Shown here piece by piece: positions 23,901 through 35,400 of a DNA stretch of 64,000 nucleotides. The first letter of the stretch is position 1. The number at the start of each line of letters is the position of its first letter. The notes under the pieces are model-generated. The model had not been told where the DNA came from and ran no database searches. It worked only from the letters and a program-made list of their open reading frames with translations. A program made the position numbers and the translations under genes. The stretch comes from Heliocidaris erythrogramma (Eukaryota; Echinodermata; Echinoidea; Camarodonta; Echinometridae), in contig CM046861.1 of NCBI GenBank assembly GCA_025617745.1, forward strand, positions 14,562,283 through 14,626,282, read 5' to 3'.

Positions 23901-24613
23901 AGACACAATAGAGCATGACGGTACACTAGGCCTGATGTTTTGAAAGCGAAATATGCTATTCTGTCAATAAATAGAGCGAACTCGAAATAATTAGACTGTG
24001 GGTATTATTCCTGAATGTTTAATTTGGATACGTAACATCCAAAATTGCAAGAATTGTGAAAATTTCTACATGATCAAAGCTGCATGATAGTTTGCGATAC
24101 GAGCTATTCCCTCCTAGGCCTTGTTTACAACTGTTGACTGATTATCATATTTTCTCATTTATATTTCATTTTCGGTCGATTTGCACATGAAATTTTCAGT
24201 TTCTTTTGTAACTTTTTACTGCTTATTTCTTCGTAGTTGCGACGGGAGGGGTCGAGTAAAAGTGTTCTGTTATTCATCAGCTGCAACTTTAAAAACTGAC
24301 TCACCGCGCATAAATCATAAGACATGAACCGGTATTTTCCCACCTCCAGAATATTTCACATCAAATATTTAGAGCTATAGATTGATTGATTGATATATAA
24401 TGTCATATGTCATATAAGTGTCGGACATTAATAAATACAAAGTTAAAAATTTCATTAAAACGTTATAAACTTTACGTAAACTTTTGACTGATGTTATACA
24501 TGTGAAAGTCTTAAGTTCTGAAATTCAAATCACAATGATTGGTATTGTATGCACTTTATTCAATGTCCAAGTGGACTAACATCAATAATTTATAGTTAAC
24601 TCGTATAGATCAT

Positions 24614-24880
24614 AAAATAGTATAAAAGGCAGTTTCTTTCCACCAAGGACTTACTTCTCAAGTAGATCCCCGGGTTACTGAGTTACTAGCCAACTGGGCG
24701 AGAGCTAGAACCTAGCCACTCCCAATGACTAGCCGAGAAGGACCAGACACCAACCACCGACCATCGTGATAAAATACCACCACGTGTATGATCTGTTGTG
24801 GGAGGAGTGAGAGTCCAACCGATGACCTACAGCAGATGAGTATCCACCATAGGCCCCAGCGCCCGGTTCACTTATGTATA
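24614..24880 (+). promoter_or_regulatory. Possible TATA promoter with GC-rich leader (solo LTR candidate)
   Basis: TATAAAAGGCAG at 24621-24632 is followed by a pyrimidine-rich stretch and about 230 bases of higher-GC unique sequence, in an otherwise AT-rich spacer. This could be the promoter/R region of an old LTR or a non-coding transcript start. No second LTR, primer site or retroviral protein was found. Confidence 0.2.
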
Positions 24881-25150
24881 ACATTTTCCTTTGTTAAGCA
24901 GAGAGCATGTTTTGAGGTTTCATTTTGTTTTAGAGTTTAATATCCATAGTACATAAAATTCCATGAGAAGAAGAACTTTTAAAATGACTTAAAAACGAAT
25001 GATATTTGTGTATGCAATTTTTAAATTTACATGTATTGATTTGATTTAGAGCTATAGAGGCCTACTCTGTAAAATGATTATGACTCTTTTTTTTTTTTTT
25101 TAATAACAAGAGGGGGTTATCGCAATTTTCATTTTCCTCTTCGGGTCTAA

Positions 25151-26495
25151 TGCTGCGTTTACATCATGTTCCCGGCAGCCCCGGCAGCCCCGTTTGCCTG
25201 AAACGTAGCGGGATTTTGGCAAGTTTTTCCTCCATATTCACGCTTTGTTGGGTCGTGCTAAGTTTTCTCAAGGTCTATCAAGGTATCCTTGACGGGGCAT
25301 AGGTGGACGGGCCTGCTGAGTCCCGGAGGTTCAAAGGCGTGGTACGGTTCGGCCCGAGGTCTGCCACGGACGCCAGTACCTTCCCTCTCGTTCTGTCAAG
25401 TTTTGATGGGGTCCCTTACGTTTACCACGTTCTGTTCAAGGTCTAACACGTTTTATACGTTCTGCCAAGGCTTTCTACGGATGAAACGTGGATGCCGGTG
25501 AGCTAAAGCGCAGTTTTGTGCTCGTGGGGGTATAATAGGAAGGCCTATCAAATACAAACAATACAAACACATTGTCTCATGATGCTTCCTCGGTGGCATA
25601 GCTTGGCCTTTTTCTTCCTCCTTGCATATACAACAAAAAACAATTAAAATTGTATGCAACCCGGTTTACTTTATGAAGTTATCACTATATCTGTTTAAGA
25701 TTCAAAACAGGTGTGCTTAAACCCCAATGCCCATCTTTTGACCGAGAACATCAGTAAATTCAATCCTGTTGCTTGTAAGAGTAAACACTTGTCTTTTCTT
25801 ATAGTAAACACTTTTTTAGTAAACAATTTTATTAAACAATACCTGATCAGCTAATATAGTGCACCGAGCTGTATACTTGTAAAGATTAAAGAGGTTTGAT
25901 TTTATTCTTACCTCACAATTTGGTCTTCTCTCTTGGTGTTGTAGATGAAATGTGTCGTCTATTGTTCCCCTGCCGTGCCCGCCATTTTTTCGTCCTCTCA
26001 GACCGCGCTAACCGTTCCAGGCCGTTATAGAACGTAATGCGCCGTATCGCGGAGGGCCTGTAAGCAGTCAGGCGCCGTTGGGCGTCGTGGTTGAACGCAA
26101 CGAAACGGTACCATACAACCCGGATTATGTTAAGAACCTTGACAAAACGCAGCAGAACGTACCAGACCTTTAAGTGACCGTCCGGTGCCGGGAATTCACA
26201 TTTCCGACGTTCCATTACGGACGGCCCCCAAGTTTTCTTACGGCCTGTTACGGGCTGAAACGTTGAGTTGCGTTTATCCCGCTTTTCTGCGGCTCACTAA
26301 GTTTCCCATTTGCGCCGTGATTGCCGTGGCAAATTTTTTGACAGTTAAAAAATCTGGCCCGGCATCCACGGCAATCACGGCGTGTCAAGTTTGTCCATCC
26401 CGTTGATCCGCGTTGTCTTACGTCCACCCCGTTTTGTCCGTGGCAGTCTGAAACGGGGCTGCCGGGGCTGCCGGGAACATGATTTAAACGCAGCA
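25151..26495. mobile_element. 1.35-kb TIR DNA transposon with TAA target duplication
   Basis: TIRs TGCTGCGTTTACATCATGTT and its mirror (about 26476-26495), continuing into a shared GCCCCGGCAGCCCCG block, are flanked by TAA at 25148-25150 and 26496-26498. A 3-bp TAA/TWA duplication is typical of the PIF/Harbinger superfamily. The interior is notably GC- and CpG-richer than the flanks. It carries an internal inverted pair near 26305 and 26365 (GCCGTGATTGCCGTGG / CCACGGCAATCACGGC). No transposase is recognisable; overlapping frames on both strands look composition-driven. Non-autonomous. Confidence 0.7.
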
Positions 26496-26498
26496 TAA

Positions 26499-27648
26499 GA
26501 TTTAAAAGGGGCACAAGAACGCAATTAGGGAAAAAAATTCTTTTGTCCGTTGAAGGTATGCCACTTGGTGTTTTTAAAAATGGGTACAGGGTTGATTTAT
26601 CTTTCCCTTGAATCCGCCACTGTGTCCGAGTTAAAATCCATATTTTGCTATACATGCACTTCTTAATTTAATTGATCATGCCTTTGACCTGTTAGTGCAA
26701 TATTATGCTTAAATACCGAGGATTCAAATTGTCACTTCAAATTCAAATTGTCTGGATGACAGTGCCCCGAGCAAGGTGTATTGAATACCTTGTCAAAAGA
26801 CGTGTTTCCATTTGTTACGCATGAGCATCCTTTCGGCCGTCAAAAAGAGGATTTTTTTTCTTTCTATGAGGGATTAAATCTACCTCAAAATGACGTAAAA
26901 TTTACGCCGTATTGTCAATTTTGGCCCATAATGTACAAAATATTTCGTCAACAACCCAAATCCTCAGTAGTTATACATTACTAACAAAAAAATGTAATAA
27001 TACAGTAAATATATAATTGCCAGCTCACCGGTTCAATTTATTTTCTGTGATGCACTTTTCGTGCTTATTACCACCATGACCATTGAAATTTGGCTTCCTG
27101 AACCAATCCAGAATTTTAACTCTTTCGGAAATTCGCCAACAAACAACATAAAATAATAACGAAAATATTCACTTCATTATGTTATGCAAACAATTGTTTC
27201 ATTTTTATCAAAATAATAATAAGGACAAATATCTTTTTGAATCCCGTTGTACAAATAAATGTTTCACTTTTATACATAATTGAAAATCAAACTTCTTCTT
27301 TTGTAAAAATTTAGCTCATCTGCAATTAATGAGGTCAATAGTTGCACCCATGTTTCTCTGGATTGCTAATTTACCTTTCTTTCATTTCCCTTTCTAGGAA
27401 AAGACGCAAAGAATACATAATTTTCTGTGAATTTTATAAAAAATATTTGAAATTTCAACAACAGAAAAACTGTTTTAGTTCAAGGCAATGGGTATAGGGG
27501 AAATCCTTGGTAATTGAATTTTAAAATTTCGTCTCATACCTTACATTCCGATCCGTCACCCATTTTTCTACGCCCCTGTCCGCCCCCCCCCCCTTCCCCA
27601 TGAAAAAAGCTGGCTACTTTAATGAGTTCAGTAATTCAAGAGAATGAT
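26499..27648. other. AT-rich spacer, no gene seen
   Basis: Short frames only. A C-run sits at about 27585-27594. Nothing recognised. Confidence 0.35.
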
Positions 27649-28165
27649 AGGTCTGTGAAGTTGTTTTGATATTCGTTATTCGTTATTCGATATTCATTTG
27701 ATATTCATTTGATATTCAAAATTGCCTAAAGTCGGATCTAATCGGATCAAATGCCATGATGACCTTGACCTTGACCCCTCAAGGTCACGGTCAAAAATGG
27801 CGCCAAAAATGAATACTAGCTTTTTGACGAACTGAAAATGGCCCAAATTCCAATATTTTTCCACCCCTGCCTGGATTTTGGATTTTGGGCCACTTTCAGT
27901 TCGTCAAAAAGCTAGCATTCATTTTTGGCGCCATTTTTGACCGTGACCTTGATGGGTCAAGGTCAAGGTCATCATGGCATTAGATCGGGGACCGTGGGCG
28001 CCAGGCATACGTCGAAAAAAAATCCAACTTTAGGCAATTTTGAATATGAAATGAATATCAAATGAATATCAAATGAATATCAAATGAATATCAAATAAAT
28101 ATCATATGAATATCAAATGAATATCGAGTAACGAATAACGAATATCAAAACAACTTCACAGACCT
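27649..28165. repeat. Foldback element just upstream of gene 2
   Basis: The arm starting AGGTCTGTGAAGTTGTTTTG (27649) is mirrored by CAAAACAACTTCACAGACCT ending at 28165. The pairing continues through GATATTC repeats, the TGACCTTGACCTTGACC block (27760-27776) and TTTTTGACGAACTGAAA (about 27822-27838), up to a loop near 27865. The right arm has eight 11-bp units (GAATATCAAAT type) at 28042-28129; the left arm has about three. It ends about 80 bases before the likely 5' UTR exon of gene 2. Confidence 0.85.
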
Positions 28166-28308
28166 GAGAAAGGTAATATATACTTGAACGCAAAGGTCAC
28201 AATATTTTCGTGGGGTTTTTTAATTTACATTTTTCTCGGTTAGGCTTTGGAATCTGGAGTGAGGAAAGAAGTGTAGACTGAAACGAGCTTGATTCGATCA
28301 CCGTCACG

Positions 28309-29406
28309 ATGAAGGCTGTAATAGTATTCGAACGACTCTTTGCCCTGTTATTTGCTTGTTTTGAGAATCTGATACATGGGGCTGTCATCTTTGGCTGGCC
28401 CTCGCTCGTCTTTGTCTACCTACAGCTTGGTTATTTCCATGACTTATGCAGCGAGAATGTTTCGTCGTCAGAGGTAATGTGTAGAATCGCAACTGAATCC
28501 CTTGACGGGGGTAATAATGCTGTAAGCGCTTTGGTCGATTACATTGTAACTGGTAAAGCCTGGCGTCAACTAGAGCGCCGACAAGATTAGGAAGGGTTGC
28601 GGAAGCAAATTATGTCATTTCGACGAAGGTCTGCGTATTGACTGAAGTCATACCTGGGAGTGTCTTTGGAATCAATCAGGAAGGTCGCGAAATGCCGTGG
28701 AAAATACTGATCGTAGCAGGACAGCGCGGACACATCTAGGATCACACCAGGAGTGGTAAAATCACGGACTAGGACAATCAGGATGATTTTCCGACAACCA
28801 TTTAGATATATGCGGACAATATTAGGAAATGACGCAAGGTTATAAATTCGGCGCCAACTTTGGGGTGTTTTTTTTTTCTCATATGCATGCTAGCCGTCAT
28901 TGCCATCACACCAGCTGTAATTCATCTTGCTGTACTGTTTCAAATCCAAGCTGAGAGAGATACTCAGCTAGTCCTGTTGCCTCAGCCGTGTCTTGACCAA
29001 AAATGACCGCAGCGCTTCGCGCACTCGCTTATATGGATCCGAATCGGCTCGGCGCTTTCCTGAAACATTCTTCGTGGCTTCCGCTTGCACTCGCGAAGCT
29101 GCCCGACACCGCTGAGGCTTTCAGGAGCGTTTGCGGAGGAGGCGGAAGTGTTAAAGAAAGGCAGGTTGTCCTGTCGATGTCCGCACGACAATGCAGACAA
29201 GTTGCCGAAGGTGTCAGGAGGTTCATTTTCCCGGACGCGGAAATTTTGCCCTTTCCCGAAAGTGCGGAATGCCGGGAAGTGTTTAGGAATGATAAAGACA
29301 GTGAACAGAATCTTTCAAGAATATGCGGATAGGATTTACTAAATTTGCATTCCGCGTCTTGTCCGCGCTCTCGTGGACGCCAGGTTTAAGGCGCTATTAT
29401 TACAGC

Positions 29407-29441
<35 letters not shown>

Positions 29442-32400
29442 AACGTAAGAGGCACAATCCTTTTATTCCGTATTCTAAATAAATTTTGGGTCCTAGCAAA
29501 TCATTTTTTTTTGCTTTGCTTATAAATGTTAAATTTTTGCCTTGAAATGCTATGAACATATTTTGTGATTTCAAGGTGATTTTTCTTTTTTATAAGAAGA
29601 TTTTATTTCATTTACATAATTAAGGCATGTCACGAATGACCATGTTATTACGGGGTAACCTCGCTGGTCATAAGGACCGCTATTTATAAGGACCACTTAT
29701 TTATAAGGACCGCTATCCATAACGCGTGACTAAATGAATAGCGATTTTGTATGAATAGCGGTCCTTCTAAATAGCGAGCAAATCATAGACAAATTACCTC
29801 GTTATTCATAAGGACCATTATTCATAAATATTCATGAGGACCGCTATTCATAACGCGTGTTAAATAATAATAATAATAATAACTAGAAAGGCCGTCAAAG
29901 GCGGCAGACCCACGCCTTAGCGGCGCTACAGATCGAGTAGTTGCATTCTTTCCCTAATCGATTCTTTCCTGTCACTATATTTTATATTTTATATTTTTCT
30001 CCTTTTTTTATCGCAATGAAGACTACCTTTGTTTTGTTTTATTTTGTTTTTAGGCCTATATCAGTCAATTTTGACTATTTAGGCCTGTTATACCTTAGAT
30101 TTGGATTTGGATCTGGATTCATTAATAATGTTTATATAAAAAATCTATGATGTTATAATGTGATCTTCAGAAATTTCCATGGAGATCATATGTAAATTTT
30201 GATGATATTGACATTGCATGGGAGACGTGGCATAAATATTTATGCTTGTTGTTGATAAACATATACATTGTACTGTTATGTGATAAAAGAATACGAAATA
30301 ATGCGTGCCCTTAGATTAATGACGATATAATTGAAACAATGCTTAAAAGAGATCATGCCTATGATGTGGCGCTTAAGAAAGGTCATGGGCTAGGTACATA
30401 GAACTGAAGGACAAGGTGAATTATCTTTTTAAAAAAGAGAAAAGATATTATCACAGTTCTCAGATAGATATGAGTAAAGGGAATAGCAAAAAAAAAAAAA
30501 AAAAAAAAATTGTGGTAGAATATCAAGCACATTATTCCTAAATCCAATTTCGCATAATCTACTTTTTAATACATGCATGTAAAATATTATGGTTACTTAT
30601 TGTTATTATTATGTAATTTGGCACAATGATACTGCATGTGAATATATTTGTGTATTTTACCTTGATTATCGTGAAAAATGTTATTTTTAAAAAGGAAGTA
30701 AAAAAATATTCTTAAAAACAAAAAAACTATCCGAAATGAAGTTCCTATAACCGATCATCACCAAAATCTAATCCATTCTTTTCCTAATCGATTCTTTCCT
30801 GTCACTATCCGAACTGAAGTTTGGGTCAAAACTTCAAGGTCACACAGAATTTACAGGGGTCAACCGATCATCACCAAAATCTAATCGATTCTTTCCTGTC
30901 ACTATCCAAACATTCCCTGAAAATTTGGTGCAAATCCGTTCACCCGTTCTCTAGTTATCTTGTAGACAAACAAACAAACAAACACACAAACAAACAAACA
31001 AACAAAAAACAAAACAAACATACGGAGCCCTTTACATAACCCTGCCGATTTTATCGGTGTGGGTAATAATATTGGATATTTATATAGCGCTCATATCCAC
31101 CATGAATTGTGCTCAAGGCGCTCCAATATTACCCTGGCTTTAGCCCACCAGCCCTATAAGGCGCTGAAAGCTTTCAAGGAATAAATTCCTACCAGGTATC
31201 CATTTACTGCACCTGGGTGGAGAGTGGCAAATGTAGATTAATATCTTGCCAAAGGACATTAGCGGTTTTCTATAAATAGCGGTCCTTACAGGGGTGTCGA
31301 TCCCCGTTCGTGATTGGGGGGATGACTGGCCGGCGAGGGAGCGAAGTCAGTGGCGTATCTAGGTATTATGGCGCCCGGGGCAACAATGAAGTCCCCCCAC
31401 CCCTCCCCCCACCCCTCCCCCCCCCCCCCCCGAGTGCCCAAACTTATCTACGTTATTCTACAAGCGAGGGAGCAGAGCGACTGAGTGGCAAATTTTTCAA
31501 TTCTTAACCGTATAAATAACGCAATTTCTTGTGCATTTTACCAAGAAATTTTTTTGCAATTGACCACTGCATTTAAGCTTAAATTGTATACATTGATAAA
31601 CGGTTTTCTATTCACTCACTTCAATAATCGGGAGCAAAACTAACAAAAACCCTAGCTTACAGGCTTGAGAAAGAGTCGAGAAATTCAGCAAGGCTACCTG
31701 AAGTTGAGATTTCTTTCAAAAGTTGAACCTTTGCAAATGCTGTTTTATAAACTTTATCCTATATTGGGTGCGCAATATTTAGCAGGGGTCATATGAAACT
31801 TACATGATATAGCAAGCAAAGCAATTACGTCTTTATTTTTCAAATTTTTAACCCTTTAAGCTATTTAAGAACTATATACTGGGGGCGCGAAATCACGAAA
31901 TCCTGAAAGAAAATAATTGTACCGGGGGAGGAAATTTAAGCGACCGAGCTTTGGAAAATTTTCGCATTTCAAACCTTCAAAAACTTTTTTTTTACTTCTT
32001 TCTCTCCTTTGCTTTTTTTTTTGCGCGCCCTTCCAGTGCCGCCAGGGCATGTGCCCCCTGCCCCCTTGATACGCCGCTGAGCGAAGCGACCGAGCCGGGT
32101 GGGGGGTGTGGGAGGGTGGATACCTCCCTCCCACACCAGGGACTTTTTCAAAAATCTGTCTATATAACTTGCATTTTAGAGCATCCAAAAATGGTTTTTA
32201 ATAAATAGAATGAATGCACGGATCTACGCCAATGGACGGAACCCCTTAATTGAGAATAGCAATGCAAGCGAACGAATTTTCTTCGATATTTTCGCATTAA
32301 AATTATGGCATTTCTTATTTCCTAATCATGACAGAATGTGATCTTATTTTTAAGATCAAACATAAATGAGTTTGGATAATCATTAGTTTTAAGTTAATGT

Positions 32401-35400
32401 ATCATAATTCTTATTTATTTTATCCAAAATATGTGGGGATGATAATACAGGCCATCCCCCCACAATTCATGCGTCCTCATGAATAGCGAGCGGACCCGGT
32501 TATTACACCACTTCGTCATCCTCATACCAAATATAATATCATCTTTTAACAGTTCAACACCACCACCCCTGCTCATAACCTCAGTAATGTGGAAGGTCTC
32601 GTATCGTGTCCAGAACAGGACAGCCGTCTTCAACTCGTCTATTCTATCACTGTAGCTTTACAGGCCACCTCCATGTTTCCTGTTGGTTTCCTATTCGATC
32701 GATTCGGGACCAGATTCTCTCGGCTGGTCATGAGGTAGGTGTTAATGGCAAACCAATCGAGCCCAACCCAATTCAATCCAAACCAAACTGTCTCCAGATA
32801 CATGCTCATAAATTATGGCACCTTATCCTTGCACCACAAAGCGCTGCCCACTTTGGCTCCAAATGCTTGGGCCACCTGAACAATAAAAGATCACTTCAAA
32901 ATACCAGTTGAGAATTGGACTAGTGCACGTTTACAGTCAATGTACTTTCGAAAGTTAAATTGGATGTTCTTTACGAGGAGCTTCTTGAATTGTGCACAGA
33001 TGCATCTGTCTTCAGGATGGCAGCTTGGTGGTTCCGTAACAGTTGCATAGCAGGGCAAATACAGTTCAAGGAACTGTGTGCCCATGGAGGTGTCAAACTT
33101 ATTGCCACTGGTATCAGTCAACTCTTTTGAACAACAAATTTTATTCATGAAAACAGTTTTGGGTTTACAGCCTCTTTTGTACTATTCCTTTTATCCCTGC
33201 CAATAGTATCTTGCTGCTCGTTGGCTACGTATTGATGGCATTCAGTTCTCCTACGTACCCCATTCTGGTGTTCCCTGGAACCATCTGTTTTACCATTGGA
33301 GGTGTCATCATGCTTTTCTCTTCTATGCAGGTTAGTTGCGTAATTTTGAGGTTGTGTTTGCAGACCCGTGTTAGATAAATATCAAAAACTGATCCGAAAC
33401 CTGGCACATGTGGGGTAAATTTTGATTTTGTATGACAATGTGCAAAATTCTATTGAGAATCTCTCTGTTTCACCTGCGCCCGTGTTTGCACATTGCACGG
33501 GACCACATGAAAGTATTCAAACTCCCTTGACTTTAATCCCGATTCTAATATGAAATGTAATTCTAATCCTCTTAAGCCTATTTTAGCTTTCATTTAAAAA
33601 TCCCAATACAATTTTGTTATGAGCCCAAACATTCTTCCATAATTTGATAAGTTTAGTTGATCAACGCCTCCTTCGGGGGTGGAAATTGACAAACTTTACT
33701 GTATTTCATTACCCTCAGGTTAAATAATTATGGATTTTTTCCCCCCAAAACAGATTGGGAATCTGTTTGGACGAAAGAAGTCGACCGTCATTACGATAAT
33801 CAACGCTATGTACGGCGCAGCTGTCATAATGCTTGTAATTGCAAAGGTAACATCTGATTTAGACTTTTAATAATCCTTAAAGTTTCAATAGCAACCATTT
33901 CCATGAATTCATCTTTCACGTGTCTCATCTAGAGAGCTGACTAGGGTACAAATGTGTAAATTCTAAGTGACTAGTCTTTAGAAATAAAAATATGCCTTTT
34001 AGACTTTGAGAGTTTTTGGCACTCTATTTGGCGCATCGACTAAAACCATCATTATCTTGCGGAACTCAAATTTAATTGGGGGGGGGGGGGGTTCCTGCTT
34101 TGTTTTTGTTTTTCATAGCATCGATCTGTATACGTCTGACGATATACCGCTTGATGTAAACTGTTTAACCTCAACATATTGAATGATAATGTTTTGTTGC
34201 ATTGGAATTGATAACTTTGAATTATCAAGTGGTAACTTTAAGCTACATATTCACAAGCGTTGAAAAACTTTGAAACACGTTAAAAGAACTTTGATCATAT
34301 ATCTTTAATCAGAGTATACATCTTCTTAACCTCCATGCAGAGGGCGCATGATACCGGGTTTTCAATCAACGTCTTCTTCTTCATCATGGCTGGGTCCGTG
34401 ATCCCCCTTAACATCAACACCTTCCTCCTCCTTCCCACCAAGTACATCCCCTGGCCCCTCCAAAAGGGGCACAGACTGGTTACCTGCTGCACCCCTAGGT
34501 CCGATCCAGAGGCTAAAGATGAGCTTGAGGTTACATACTACAACCGAGGGTTTGTGGGGGACCCAGCTACTGAGATGGCGGGTGTCGATGGGCACTACAG
34601 ACAGAACGGAGTGGACTCCATCACCAGAGACTGGGGTAGAGAGATGGACCTATCAAAAACCGAGACTCGGGAAGAAATTCCAGAATATGGTAGCTCTGAA
34701 GTCGAAGAGCGAAAAAATAAAGAGTATGGCAGCCTTGGTTCATGCCTCCTGTCGACGCCATTTTTCCTCATACTGCTCTGGCAGGCGTTCCTTGAGATCG
34801 ATTGGATATTCACTATCGGGACCATCACATACTTCTTGACGAGACTATCCAACGGCGACGAAGATTTGGGTAGGTATCTCTACGAACTCAAACTAAGCAG
34901 AATAAAGTATTCAAAAGAGATTTGTGTGTTTAGTTATTTTCTAATGGGTGATTAGGCTTAGAAAAAGAGCGAAACATTACCAAACGGTATATTTATTTTT
35001 CATTAAGCTGAAGTTGTGGTTGTGGTAGTAGTAGTAGTAGTAGTATCATAAAATATCATAACGTAGTAAGTGCTTACATTAGCTGCTGAATTTGATTTCA
35101 TAATCACTTTTAAACAACTCTCATTCTCCTTAGTGAGTTGGTACACAGATGTGTTCTCTATCACTCGATTCTTCGTCCTTATTGTTGGTCCTCTTGGTGG
35201 TCTTCTAATGGACAGGAACAAACTCTCAATCTCCTCCAGCAGTGAGTACTACGCACTTACAATGATATTCAATAAAGCATAATTACTGTGTCTTTTAAGG
35301 GTTCGTCCCACTTGACGGGTAGCGAAAAAGAATCGGTCTCCTAAATCTTCTTTGGAAAATGTTTTGGATATGCCTTCGATCTACTAATCGGTGCTGAAAG

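Noticed and set aside
26248..26655. 135-aa minus-strand frame
   Set aside because: Crosses the right end of the 25151-26495 transposon and is explained by its GC-rich interior.
28042..28129. CRISPR-like regular repeats
   Set aside because: Units of 11 bp without spacers, in a eukaryotic foldback arm; simple tandem repeat.
29003..29332. 109-aa open frame as a possible gene
   Set aside because: Inside a GC-rich TIR element with overlapping frames on both strands; no domain recognised.
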